Of a DNA stretch of 64,000 bases, positions 9,010 to 16,709 are shown one piece after another (the first letter of the stretch is position 1; each line of letters opens with the position of its first letter). The stretch is from assembly GCA_004557505.1 (NCBI GenBank), contig SFGZ01000002.1, positions 62,001-126,000 on the forward strand, given 5' to 3'. The stretch comes from Coriobacteriaceae bacterium. Lineage in GTDB: Bacteria; Actinomycetota; Coriobacteriia; Coriobacteriales; Atopobiaceae. Under the pieces are notes generated by a model, which searched no databases, was not told the DNA's origin, and saw only the letters and a list, made by a program, of their open reading frames with translations. A program made the translations under genes and the position numbers.

Positions 9010-9126
9010 ATGGAAAAACTGATGGATACTCTTCTCGTTGAAGACGATGTTGTCGAACTGGATCATAACGACGATTTGTGGTGGGTTCTTGTTAGCAGTA
9101 ACTGGGTTCTGGCCGGGCCGAGATGA
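9010..9126 (+). CDS. epeX: epipeptide-like RiPP precursor peptide
   Basis: The 38-residue peptide starts at an ATG six bases after AAGGGGG, the strongest ribosome-binding site of the operon. An acidic leader (MEKLMDTLLVEDDVVELDHND) is followed by the core DLWWVLVSSNWVLAGPR. The B. subtilis epipeptide precursor YydF ends DLWYFVKSKENRWILGSGH. Both share D-L-W-aromatic, a Ser, then W-[V/I]-L-[G/A]. In YydF the epimerised residues are Val36 and Ile44. By position, Val33 here matches Ile44, and Leu27 or Val28 matches Val36. The Trp-Trp distance is 8 here against 10 in YydF. The next gene is a radical SAM enzyme. Product and modification are inferred from homology and gene order. Confidence 0.85.
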   Translation: MEKLMDTLLVEDDVVELDHNDDLWWVLVSSNWVLAGPR

Positions 9127-9137
9127 TTATGATATGT

Positions 9138-9188
9138 CGACTAAGCGGCGAACCAGGATAGTATACTGCCGAGTTCGCCGCTCAGTCG
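9138..9188 (+). terminator. hairpin between precursor and radical SAM gene (leaky terminator or processing site)
   Basis: The arms contain GCGGCGAAC (9145-9153) and GTTCGCCGC (9173-9181), extended outward by CGACT and AGTCG, and are followed by ATGTTTTCG. A strong stem with a short T-run after the precursor gene would let the peptide be expressed at a higher level than the enzymes, as in many RiPP operons. Confidence 0.65.
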
Positions 9189-9220
9189 ATGTTTTCGTTA
9201 TTTGCAGGAGAAGATAAAAA

Positions 9221-10189
9221 GTGAAAAGAATTATCATCGCACCTCATATGCGTTGCAATGCTAGATGTGCGCACTGTTGTGTCTCTTCTAATCCTCGCGA
9301 TGACCGGAAATTAAGCGACGAGGTAGTGTACCGACTAGTAGATGAGGCTATTGCTGATAGTAGCGTGGAGGTTGTTTCTTTCACGGGTGGAGAAGCTCTG
9401 CTTCGGCGAGATTTTATTCTTGATCTTATTCGAACAGTTGCTGAAGGAGGAAAGCGAACCACTCTTGTCACAAACGGGTTTTGGGCTGTAAACCCTAGAG
9501 CAGCTTTGATGCGACTTGCGGAACTTCGTGATGCTGGCTTGTCTCTGTTGACTCTTAGCGCTGACGATTTCCATCTTCCGTTCGTCCCCATTGACCGTAT
9601 AAGAAATGTTCTTCTTACTGTTCCCCAAGTTCCAGGCATTCAGGTCAATCTGAATATGTGTGAATCGCAATCCCATAGTGCAGATAGCATCGTTGCTGAA
9701 CTAGGTGATCTTCTCGAGGGTATTCCTGTTAGCAGATTTCCAATCACGCCTATGGGAGCAGCATCAAACTTGCCCGATGAGGAAATTGTGTATCGCGCGA
9801 TGTCTACAGATGATCTTCATTGTCCTGGTTTTACGCTACTTTTTTCGAGTGACGATAGAGCATATCCCTGCTGTTCTACCGGCATTATGAATAGTGCTTT
9901 ATCGATAGGGAAAGCTTCGGAACTTACCATCGAAGAGGCGGCTAAACGTGTCGAGAAAAACTTGTTGTTCTACATTATTTTACATGAAGGGTTTTCATGG
10001 ATTGTTCGTCATTTCCAAGACCTTGGTATTGAGAAATTTCAGCAGCCTTTCAAAGTAGTTGACGCGTGTGATTTGTGCTGTCACATTTTTGAGAACGATG
10101 AGAATCTTTTGAAATTACAGCCAGCGTTAGAGTATTACAGAGAAAGCTATTTGAGCGGAGGTATCTCAGCTAAAGGAGTGCGAAGTTGA
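9221..10189 (+). CDS. epeE: radical SAM peptide epimerase (EpeE/YydG-like)
   Basis: The 322-residue enzyme starts at a GTG behind GCAGGAGAAG. The [4Fe-4S] radical SAM motif is C12-N-A-R-C16-A-H-C19. A SAM-binding FTGGEALL follows near residue 55. Extra cysteines lie in the C-terminal half (HCPGF, YPCCSTG, DACDLCCHIF) and could bind a second cluster or donate a hydrogen atom, as Cys223 does in B. subtilis YydG. There is no RiPP-recognition wing at the N-terminus. The stop codon overlaps the peptidase start (TTGA), so translation is coupled. Epimerisation of L-residues in the precursor is inferred from the precursor core and the conserved five-gene order. Thioether formation is a less likely alternative because the core has no Cys. 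Confidence 0.85.
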   Translation: MKRIIIAPHMRCNARCAHCCVSSNPRDDRKLSDEVVYRLVDEAIADSSVEVVSFTGGEALLRRDFILDLIRTVAEGGKRTTLVTNGFWAVNPRAALMRLAELRDAGLSLLTLSADDFHLPFVPIDRIRNVLLTVPQVPGIQVNLNMCESQSHSADSIVAELGDLLEGIPVSRFPITPMGAASNLPDEEIVYRAMSTDDLHCPGFTLLFSSDDRAYPCCSTGIMNSALSIGKASELTIEEAAKRVEKNLLFYIILHEGFSWIVRHFQDLGIEKFQQPFKVVDACDLCCHIFENDENLLKLQPALEYYRESYLSGGISAKGVRS

Positions 10190-10950
10190 CTACCGTACTT
10201 CAATACTCCGATGATTCTGTAGAAATTCTGTGTTTAAGGGAGCGCGCGGTTGTGCACGACCGCCTTTCTGATAAATACTTTGATGTCAGTGCTGATGCCG
10301 TACGCTCAAAAATTTCTGGGTGGCATGAATACAAGTCGGCGATTCCCAGGCCGCTCCTAGCGTTGGTTTTCATCTCGTTTGGGGGTCTTTTAGCTTTTGA
10401 TTATATTTGGTTTTTTTCAAGCAATAACTTCCGTTTCGTTATGTCTGATACGGTAGTTTTAGTTCTCTTTCTTGCATTTAATATTGCAGCTCATGAATTA
10501 GCGCATGTGGCTGCGCTACGTCTATGCGGCAGGAAAATCGACAAACTAGGATTCAAATTTAACTACGGAGTACTCCCAGCGTTTTATGTCCGGATGAATC
10601 AAGTACTGTTATTGAGTCGCGGCGAAAGGATTTTCTGCCATCTTGCGGGGCTATGGAGTAATCTTTGTGTTGTTTGCGCAGTGGTCATAGCTGAATATGC
10701 CGGATATTCGTCAATGTCACTCGCGTCTGCCGCATACATATTTCTCACAATGTTAATTATGAATCTCCTGCCGATATTGAATACTGATGGACAAAAAGTT
10801 GTAACAACATTTCTTGGTGTAGAAAAGCCCAAAAACATTAAATCTGCAGGCAGTTTGCTCAAAACAATTCATGTAGTATCAATTATTGCTGCTGGGGCAA
10901 TTGTTCTTCGTTTTTGTCTCAGTCTGCTTTTACTGTTTCGAGTTGGGTGA
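10186..10950 (+). CDS. epeP: M50-family membrane metallopeptidase (EpeP/YydH-like)
   Basis: The 254-residue protein starts at a TTG inside the upstream stop, behind AAAGGAGTG. It has a cytosolic N-terminal part of about 55 residues, then several membrane helices. The zinc motif is H103-E-L-A-H107 within a helix (FNIAAHELAHVAALRL), and the third ligand region NLLPILNTDG matches the NxxPxxxxDG motif of site-2-type proteases. In the B. subtilis epipeptide operon the equivalent peptidase releases the modified C-terminal core from its leader. The same role is expected here for the EpeX homologue. Confidence 0.85.
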   Translation: MTTVLQYSDDSVEILCLRERAVVHDRLSDKYFDVSADAVRSKISGWHEYKSAIPRPLLALVFISFGGLLAFDYIWFFSSNNFRFVMSDTVVLVLFLAFNIAAHELAHVAALRLCGRKIDKLGFKFNYGVLPAFYVRMNQVLLLSRGERIFCHLAGLWSNLCVVCAVVIAEYAGYSSMSLASAAYIFLTMLIMNLLPILNTDGQKVVTTFLGVEKPKNIKSAGSLLKTIHVVSIIAAGAIVLRFCLSLLLLFRVG

Positions 10951-10955
10951 GGTCA

Positions 10956-11651
10956 ATGGATGCTGTGGTTAAAGCGCAGAACTTGGTTGTGAGCTATGGC
11001 AAGCATGTTGCGCTACGTTTGGATGATTTTCGCATTGGCGCTGAGGCAGGAGTGGTGGGGCTTTTTGGTCCGAACGGAGCCGGTAAAAGCACGTTGCTTC
11101 GCACGATTGTGGGGGATATTGCTAGGGTTCAGGGGAGAATCGTGACTCCTCATCGTGTAGCGGTGAGCTATCTTCCCGATGAACCTTTTTTGTATCCGTG
11201 GTTGCGAGTATCGCAATGCGTTGATTTGTTTCGTAGCCGATACGATGATTTCAGAACTGGTGCTTTTGAAGAGTTTCTTGAGGGGGCTTCTTTCTCGTCA
11301 TTAGCCAAAGTGAGTGAGCTATCAAAAGGGATGAGTGAACGCCTTCATCTTGCGTTGATTATGTCTAGGGCTCCTAAGCTTTATGTGTTGGACGAGCCGC
11401 TGGCAGGGGTTGATCCGCTCACGAGGGATCATCTTCTTGCTCTGATCAAGAAATATCGTATTCCTAGCGCTCCGCTGTTGCTTAGTACCCACCTGATCAA
11501 TGGCGTGGATTCTATTTTCGATGAGATTGTTCTTGTTTCAGATGGGAAACTGCTGACTCATGATACTGCTAGCCATCTGCGAGATTTCGGCGATGGTGAT
11601 TTAGAGCTGGCTTACAAGAGGAGTGTATCGGGCCATGTTAAGAATGAGTGA
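10956..11651 (+). CDS. epeA: ABC transporter ATP-binding protein (EpeA/YydI-like)
   Basis: I chose the ATG at 10956 (231 aa) because GGGTGAGG stands just upstream. An earlier start at 10914 would overlap the peptidase without a ribosome-binding site. Walker A is GPNGAGKST, the signature motif is degenerate (LSKGMSERL in place of LSGGQ), and Walker B is LYVLDEPLAGVD, with a switch His in LLLSTHLI. It pairs with the overlapping permease gene. In B. subtilis YydIJ handles the mature epipeptide and responds to it. Export, self-protection or both are plausible here. Confidence 0.88.
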   Translation: MDAVVKAQNLVVSYGKHVALRLDDFRIGAEAGVVGLFGPNGAGKSTLLRTIVGDIARVQGRIVTPHRVAVSYLPDEPFLYPWLRVSQCVDLFRSRYDDFRTGAFEEFLEGASFSSLAKVSELSKGMSERLHLALIMSRAPKLYVLDEPLAGVDPLTRDHLLALIKKYRIPSAPLLLSTHLINGVDSIFDEIVLVSDGKLLTHDTASHLRDFGDGDLELAYKRSVSGHVKNE

Positions 11652-12381
11652 TTTTCGTCTTTTGGCAGCCAAACATGGGCGGGTCATGATTCCGTTAATC
11701 ATGGTCATTATCGCTCTAGCAATCGTTCGGGTTGTGTCGGATGAGCTAGTGGTGCAGCAAATATACGGTATTGGCGTTATGCTTCTCGAAATTGCGATAA
11801 CACTGTATGCGTTAGATGCTGTGCTTCGGCTCACTGGCGCTTGTGATGATCGTTTACTCTTGCTTTCTCCTTTGTCGCGCTGGCGTTTAGCTGTTTGCAA
11901 TATGCTCATACTCTCCTTGTACCTCCTATGCAGTTATGGTGCTACGTTCCTACCATTAGCAAAGTCCTCATCGGTTGATGGGATGGTGCAGTTAGCTAAT
12001 CTTCTCGGATATATCGTCTCGATATTCACTGGCCTTGGTTTGATGCTGCTCGTATCGTACACGTTGAAAAATATTCGCACCCGTTTTCCTTATCTGTTAT
12101 CGGCTTGGTTTGTTTTTTCGGTTACCATACTGCTCGCGGTGATTGCTTGTGTGCAGATACTTAAAAAGGTTGCGCCAGAGGCTCAATGGCTATTAGGAGT
12201 GACCTCGAGCGACTCGATAGTCAACCTATATTCAGCTAGTCTCCCCGTCACTGTTATCGGGCTTGGGGATCAAGTGAACAATGCTTTCTTCTTCATCGCG
12301 GCGAATATGCTCCTGGGAATCATTGTCTGGTTGAGCGCGTTCATGCTCTCCCGACGAAAAAACAACTTCATACGGCTATAG
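11635..12381 (+). CDS. epeB: ABC transporter permease (EpeB/YydJ-like)
   Basis: The gene overlaps the ATPase by 17 bases. The ATG at 11635 follows GAGGAG. The 248-residue protein is strongly hydrophobic with about six membrane segments (for example VMIPLIMVIIALAIV, LLEIAITLYALDAVL, IVSIFTGLGLMLLVSYTL, FFFIAANMLLGIIVWL), and has no soluble domain. This is the size and shape of ABC-2-type permeases found last in epipeptide operons. It ends 46 bases before the left inverted repeat of an IS3 element, and no further operon gene is seen. Confidence 0.82.
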   Translation: MLRMSDFRLLAAKHGRVMIPLIMVIIALAIVRVVSDELVVQQIYGIGVMLLEIAITLYALDAVLRLTGACDDRLLLLSPLSRWRLAVCNMLILSLYLLCSYGATFLPLAKSSSVDGMVQLANLLGYIVSIFTGLGLMLLVSYTLKNIRTRFPYLLSAWFVFSVTILLAVIACVQILKKVAPEAQWLLGVTSSDSIVNLYSASLPVTVIGLGDQVNNAFFFIAANMLLGIIVWLSAFMLSRRKNNFIRL

Positions 12382-12484
12382 ACAAGCTAGTAGACGGGTA
12401 ATACTCCGCTCTGCAAGACTTACAGGTTGTACTGAACCCTGAAAGTTGGACGGTTATTTGTTCAGTTTTAGGGTAGGGGGTGTT

Positions 12485-12985
12485 ATGCGTCCTGATAGTT
12501 CGTTGTCGGTGGAGCAGCGAGAGGCGGCTGTTGATTCGTTTGAGGCGGGGTATGGCTCTCGAGCCACAGCGAGAAAACTTGGGTTGCCGTTTCGGCCGGT
12601 GAATCTTCTTTATGACAGGTGGGTTCTGCATGGGAGAATGGCGCTTGTGGCACGTGATACGAAAGCTGTTTACTCGTGGGAGTTCAAGCGCTCGGTTGTT
12701 GCTCGTTTTCTTGCTGGTGAGAGTGCGAGGCAGTTGGCGGCAGAGTTTAATTTTTCTTCGGTTGATATCGTGTATTCCTGGGTGCGGGTGTGGCGTTTAG
12801 CTGGTGATGAGGGCTTACGCCCGAAAAGGCCTGGTAGGAAGCCGAAAACGTTGATTGCTAGCCCTGATCCCGAAAGGAGCGCGACGGTTCCGGATGCTGC
12901 GTTAATTGAGGAGAATACGAGGTTAAAAGCAGAGGTAGCGTATTTGAAAAAATTACGAGATCTGAGGGATCAGGGGCAAGGCTGA
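12485..12985 (+). CDS. IS3-family transposase OrfA (helix-turn-helix)
   Basis: The ATG at 12485 follows AGGGGG; the frame extends upstream without a better signal. The 166-residue protein has two helix-turn-helix repeats (REAAVDSFEAGYGSRATARKL and FKRSVVARFLAGESARQLAAEF), a basic linker (RPKRPGRKPKT) and a C-terminal leucine-zipper-like helix (LIEENTRLKAEVAYLKKL). It binds the inverted repeats. Near its end a run of six A followed by T (about 12947-12953) is a likely -1 slippage site that joins it to OrfB. Confidence 0.9.
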   Translation: MRPDSSLSVEQREAAVDSFEAGYGSRATARKLGLPFRPVNLLYDRWVLHGRMALVARDTKAVYSWEFKRSVVARFLAGESARQLAAEFNFSSVDIVYSWVRVWRLAGDEGLRPKRPGRKPKTLIASPDPERSATVPDAALIEENTRLKAEVAYLKKLRDLRDQGQG

Positions 12986-12993
12986 AAACCCGT

Positions 12994-13842
12994 GTGGTTG
13001 CCACTCTCAGATCTGAATACCCGTTGCCGGTACTGTTACAGGTAGCCAATCTGGCGCGATCGACGTTCTATTATCAGCTGGGGCAGATGCAGGCTCAGGA
13101 CCGGCATGTGAAGGTGAAACAGGCGATTCGCAAGATTTTCGATAAAAGCCATCAGCGTTATGGTTATCGCCGTGTTCGGCTTCAGCTGCTGCGTGATGGG
13201 TGGTGTGTGTCGCGCAAGCTTGTTGCTAAGTTGATGAGGCAGCTCGGTTTACGCTCTAAAACGAGGAAGCGTAAGTGTTACAACTCTTACCGCGGTACAA
13301 CGTCACGTCGGGCTGATAATCATTTAGATCGGCGGTTTGCCACGGAAAAGCCGAATCAACAATGGGTCTCCGATATTACCCAGTTCCAGATCTCGGGGCA
13401 GAAGCTGTATTTGTCTGCGGTGATGGATTTGTGTGATCATTCGATTCTTGCTCACACTCTTTCGGTGTCTCCTACAACGAAAGTGTCCGCGTTGAGCCTG
13501 AAAAAGGCTTTTCGTGTAGCGGGTGATCCTGAAGGTGTTCTTGTTCATACTGATCAGGGTTATCACTATCAGCACCAGTCATGGATCAGTCAGCTAGTTG
13601 AGCATCAGTGCGTTCAATCCATGAGCCGTAAGGGCAATTGTTACGATAACTCCGTGATGGAGAACTTCTTTTCTCACTTGAAAGAAGAAATGTTCAACAA
13701 TGACTCATTCGCTTCCATCAGCGAGCTACGCGCAGCGATTGACGAGTACATACAGTGGTACAACACTGAGCGTATGCAAGAACGGCTCGGAGGGATGACC
13801 CCAAACGAATACCGGCAACACGCACTAACCACCATCGGATAG
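12994..13842 (+). CDS. IS3-family transposase OrfB (DDE integrase)
   Basis: This is the catalytic part of the transposase. As an independent frame it starts at GTG 12994 (282 aa), but it is open upstream in the -1 frame to the A6 run near 12950. The functional protein is thus probably the OrfAB frameshift fusion. An HTH_21 region (QRYGYRRVRLQLLRDG) precedes the rve core, which carries D in WVSDITQF, D in VHTDQGYHY and E in NSVMENFFSHLK. All three catalytic acids are present. Confidence 0.93.
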   Translation: MVATLRSEYPLPVLLQVANLARSTFYYQLGQMQAQDRHVKVKQAIRKIFDKSHQRYGYRRVRLQLLRDGWCVSRKLVAKLMRQLGLRSKTRKRKCYNSYRGTTSRRADNHLDRRFATEKPNQQWVSDITQFQISGQKLYLSAVMDLCDHSILAHTLSVSPTTKVSALSLKKAFRVAGDPEGVLVHTDQGYHYQHQSWISQLVEHQCVQSMSRKGNCYDNSVMENFFSHLKEEMFNNDSFASISELRAAIDEYIQWYNTERMQERLGGMTPNEYRQHALTTIG

Positions 13843-13963
13843 AATCACACTGTCCAAGAATTGGGGTTCAGTACAGGTTAATACCCCGTTTGATTCGGTC
13901 TTTTTGCGCACGGTTGGCCGAGCCCGCTGTCCAGTGACCCACCTCGTAGAGATTTCACCGCCC

Positions 13964-14350
13964 CTACCCAAGACGCTCACGTTTCTCAGAGCGTGAGGTA
14001 CGCCAGCGATCCCCATCGAGAGCGGAGATCCGCGAGTGGCAGGGCTTGCACAAAGCCATCAAATTGCTGAAGTCGTGTGTGCCACCACGGCTGAGCGGCA
14101 AGATGTGGTGGACTTCCTGAGTCGGGGTAAGCCTGCCTTCTTTCTGGCACTGCTCACACAGCGGATGTTCGGCAACGTAGCGGGCACGAATCCTGCGCCA
14201 CCGCCGTCCATACCTGCGGTCTATCTCTGGGTCGCGCTCGTACTTGCGGTAGTTGTGCTCGGCGAGTTTAGCGTGCTGCTCGCAGTACCTGCCGTGGCAG
14301 AGCTTTGGGCATCCGGGATGAGAGCAGGGCGTTGCAGGCTTGCGCGGCAT
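13964..14350 (-). CDS. phage HNH endonuclease upstream of the small terminase
   Basis: The ATG at 14350 lies five bases after GGGAGG (a GTG directly before it is an alternative). The 128-residue protein has an N-terminal zinc-knuckle (CSHPGCPKLCHGRYCEQH), a middle pair CEQCQKEG and the HNH core VHHILPLSRGGTH with NLMALCKPCH. In many phages such an HNH protein sits next to terS and is needed with the terminase for cos cleavage. Here its expected neighbour terS has been pushed 5 kb away by cargo. Confidence 0.88.
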   Translation of the reverse strand: MPRKPATPCSHPGCPKLCHGRYCEQHAKLAEHNYRKYERDPEIDRRYGRRWRRIRARYVAEHPLCEQCQKEGRLTPTQEVHHILPLSRGGTHDFSNLMALCKPCHSRISALDGDRWRTSRSEKRERLG

Positions 14351-14373
14351 CACAGCCTCCCGAAAGCATAAGC

Positions 14374-14404
14374 AAAGCCCTGAACCACAGTGATTCAGGG
14401 CTTT
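14374..14404 (-). terminator. hairpin terminator of the early phage operon
   Basis: Arms AAAGCCCTGAA and TTCAGGGCTTT are separated by 9 bases. On the minus strand the stem ends in TTTGCTTATG. It separates the regulator gene ending at 14477 from the HNH gene starting at 14350, and so divides early from late functions. Confidence 0.65.
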
Positions 14405-14476
14405 GACCTATTTATAACTAGTTACACTATACCGGACTTGATTCGGCAATGTCGTCCGGGTTTTGTCCAACCGGGT

Positions 14477-14956
14477 TTAGCGTCCGTAGAGGAGGCTGGT
14501 GAGGTGGTCGAGGGCGGTTTTGCGCCGGTTGTAGGCGGTGGAACGCTCCACGTGCAGCCGATCTTGCACCTCACAAATCGCATCGGTTGCGCTCTCGTAT
14601 CCGGAGAGGAAGCACACCTCTAGCACGTCACGCTCCTCATCGGTGAGCGCTTGCCAGGCGGGGTTGAACCAGGCCATGTAGTCCTTGGCTTGCAGGTATT
14701 TCCTGGTACGGTTATCGATCCGTTCCAGGTGTCCTAGGATTTTGTCCTCGGCAGCGGTGGGATTGAACGCGCGCCTGCTCCCATCCATGACGGGTGAGGA
14801 GAGGCCGGGCAGGTCGGCTTCGATGGCTTTCAGGTCATCGGGCGTGTTGTCGATGATGGTTTCCATGGTGGCGTAGTCGCGGAGGGCTTTGATGGTGGCA
14901 CCCTGACGGTCGATGTACCGCCACGTGATATCGGTTGTTTGGTTCGTGACGCTCAT
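14477..14956 (-). CDS. phage late-transcription regulator, sigma-region-4-like helix-turn-helix
   Basis: The 159-residue protein starts MSVTNQTTDITWRYIDRQGA and is mostly helical. Its C-terminal half (LTDEERDVLEVCFLSGYES, then ICEVQDRLHVERSTAYNRRKTALDHL) has the shape of the sigma-70 region 4/ArpU-RinA class of phage activators. It is the last gene of the replication operon and directly precedes the HNH-terminase block, the normal place for the switch that turns on packaging genes. Family is inferred from the helix-turn-helix and position. Confidence 0.7.
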   Translation of the reverse strand: MSVTNQTTDITWRYIDRQGATIKALRDYATMETIIDNTPDDLKAIEADLPGLSSPVMDGSRRAFNPTAAEDKILGHLERIDNRTRKYLQAKDYMAWFNPAWQALTDEERDVLEVCFLSGYESATDAICEVQDRLHVERSTAYNRRKTALDHLTSLLYGR

Positions 14957-16311
14957 TTCGTTTCTCCTTTCAGGGTGGTGGCCACCGCGTCTATTAGCGC
15001 GGCTTGCGTCATGTTTTTCGATTCGAGTGCCGCCAAGATCCGTTCATCAATCGTGTTCTTGGTGGCAATATGCGTGATGGTGACTGGCTTGGCTTGTCCT
15101 TGCCGATAGAGACGAGCGTTGGTTTGCTGGTACAGCTCGAGACTCCACGTGAGGCTGTACCAAATCAGGATTGAGCCGCCTTGTTGGAGGTTGAGCCCAT
15201 GCCCAGCAGACGCGGGATGAATCAACCCGAGTTGGATCTCACCAGCATTCCAGGCGCTAATGTCCTCGCTGGTTTTCAACTGGCGCGCCCCTGGGAAGCG
15301 TTGACGGATACGCTGCAGGTCGTGCTGCCACCAGTAGGCAACCAACACAGGATTCCCATTCGCGGATTCCACCAAATCTTCGAGGGTATCGAGTTTCCGG
15401 TCATGTACCACGATGGGGTCGCCTGCCTCGGTGTAGATAGCGCCCGAGGCTAGTTGGGTGAGTTTGCCTGCCAGGACGGCGGCGTTCGCCGCGTCAATCA
15501 CCTCATCGCCCAGCTCGACGACCATCTCTGCCGCTAAAAGGTCATAGACCTTGCGCTCTTTGCCGCTCATGGTCGCCTCAGTGGTGGTGATGGTGAGTGG
15601 CGGGAGCGTCAGGTAGTCGCTGGTTCGCATCGACAGCGTGATATCCGAGATGGCCTGATAGATTCGTTCTTCTGCACCGGGTTTGGGCTTGTAGGTGAAC
15701 ACCTGCATTCCGTTGCGCTTATCCGGGTCAAACCAGCGGTCACGATACCTAGAGATGTAGCGGCCGAGCCGCTCACCCATATCCAACAGGCGAAACTCAG
15801 CCCACAAGTCCATCAACCCATTGCTCGCCGGTGTGCCAGTCAGCCCAACGATGCGCTTGACTTGCGGGCGGATCTTCATCAACGCAGCGTGGCGCTTAGC
15901 ACGGTGGTTCTTGAAGCTGGAGAGTTCGTCGATGACGACCATATCCCACTGCCACTTGATACCCGAGCGGGTGATAAGCCAGTCAACGTTCTCCCTGTTC
16001 ACCACCACAACGTCCGCGCCCGAGTTCAGGGCAGCTCGGCGTTCGCGTTCGGTGCCGACAGCCACCGCCAGGCGAAGCTGGCGAAGATGGTTCCACTTTG
16101 TCTGCTCGGCAGGCCACGTATCCCTCGCTACGCGTAGCGGCGCGATCACCAGCACCCGGTGGGCTTCAAAGGAGTCGAAGAGGAGATCCTGTATTGCGGT
16201 CAGGGTGATGACGGTCTTGCCAAGACCCATACCTAACAGGAGCGCTGCAGCCGGGTGCTCCCCAATGAAGGCCGTTGCTAGCTTCTGATAATCATGCGGC
16301 TTGTATTGCAT
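14953..16311 (-). CDS. SNF2-family DNA helicase of the phage replication module
   Basis: The ATG at 16311 follows GAGGAGG and gives 452 residues (MQYKPHDYQKLATAFI). SF2 motifs are visible: I LLLGMGLGKTVIT, Ia VLVIAPLRVA, II VVIDELSSFK (DEAH-box equivalent), III GLTGTPASNG, and C-terminal motifs V-VI (HPASAGHGLNLQQGG, QTNARLYRQGQ). These place it in the SNF2-like group common in phage replication operons, where it probably remodels forks or aids recombination. It overlaps the VRR-NUC gene at its start and the regulator gene at its end (4 bases), consistent with coupled translation. Confidence 0.92.
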   Translation of the reverse strand: MQYKPHDYQKLATAFIGEHPAAALLLGMGLGKTVITLTAIQDLLFDSFEAHRVLVIAPLRVARDTWPAEQTKWNHLRQLRLAVAVGTERERRAALNSGADVVVVNRENVDWLITRSGIKWQWDMVVIDELSSFKNHRAKRHAALMKIRPQVKRIVGLTGTPASNGLMDLWAEFRLLDMGERLGRYISRYRDRWFDPDKRNGMQVFTYKPKPGAEERIYQAISDITLSMRTSDYLTLPPLTITTTEATMSGKERKVYDLLAAEMVVELGDEVIDAANAAVLAGKLTQLASGAIYTEAGDPIVVHDRKLDTLEDLVESANGNPVLVAYWWQHDLQRIRQRFPGARQLKTSEDISAWNAGEIQLGLIHPASAGHGLNLQQGGSILIWYSLTWSLELYQQTNARLYRQGQAKPVTITHIATKNTIDERILAALESKNMTQAALIDAVATTLKGETK

Positions 16312-16573
16312 GGCAGACCTCCTCAATATCGTCCGGGTCATTGAGGACGAGTGCGGTGAAGCCCAGATGCTTCAACTGCCTCAGTCGATGTTTTTGGATG
16401 GCGCGGACTTTGCCGCCGGGAGCCTTGACTTCCACGAAGCCGACATGGCCATCAGGCAAGAGAATGATCCGGTCGGGTACCCCGGTAGTTCCAGGGCTGA
16501 CAAGTTTCCAGCAGACCCCGCCCAGAGCCTCCACAGCTTTCACGAGCTGCTGTTCTATATGTTGTTCTTTCAT
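16292..16573 (-). CDS. VRR-NUC domain nuclease
   Basis: The 93-residue protein is a stand-alone VRR-NUC domain of the PD-(D/E)XK superfamily, a DNA-junction nuclease. Visible active-site elements are the early Glu/Gln helix (EQHIEQQLVKAVEALGG), PGTTGVPDRIILLPDG with the catalytic Asp, and VGFVEVKAPGGK with the E-x-K pair. It lies between the primase-helicase and the SNF2 helicase, the usual place in siphophages. Confidence 0.9.
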   Translation of the reverse strand: MKEQHIEQQLVKAVEALGGVCWKLVSPGTTGVPDRIILLPDGHVGFVEVKAPGGKVRAIQKHRLRQLKHLGFTALVLNDPDDIEEVCHAIQAA

Positions 16574-16709
16574 CACGCAAAGCTTTCTGCTCGCGTGGTG
16601 ACGGTCGATGACGGTCGTCTACATAACCTTTTTTAGAGAGAAGTAGTAAAAAATTACTCTCTATGTAAGGACTAGTACACGACTGGCATTGACCGTCACC
16701 AGCTGGCTG

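Larger units (their letters stand above)
12428..13875 (+). mobile_element. IS3-family insertion sequence, intact, 1,448 bp
   Basis: The left end reads TGTACTGAACCC and the right end, on the other strand, TGTACTGAACCCC, with GTTGGAC and CTTGGAC further inside the arms. GGT flanks both ends (12425-12427 and 13876-13878), a 3-base target duplication in the IS3 range. It holds orfA and orfB in the -1 frame relation typical of the family. No inactivating lesion is visible, so it may be mobile. It landed at the junction between the epipeptide operon and the phage HNH gene. Confidence 0.92.

Noticed and set aside
9221..10189. Radical SAM enzyme considered as a sactipeptide or streptide-type maturase
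   Set aside because: The precursor has no Cys for thioethers. The Lys-Trp pattern of streptide is absent, and the neighbour set with an M50 peptidase and the DLW...WVL core point to epipeptides.
16629..16662. AT-rich dyad TAGAGAG/CTCTCTA upstream of the VRR-NUC gene considered as a terminator
   Set aside because: There is no T-run after the stem on either strand in the direction of transcription, so it was not called.
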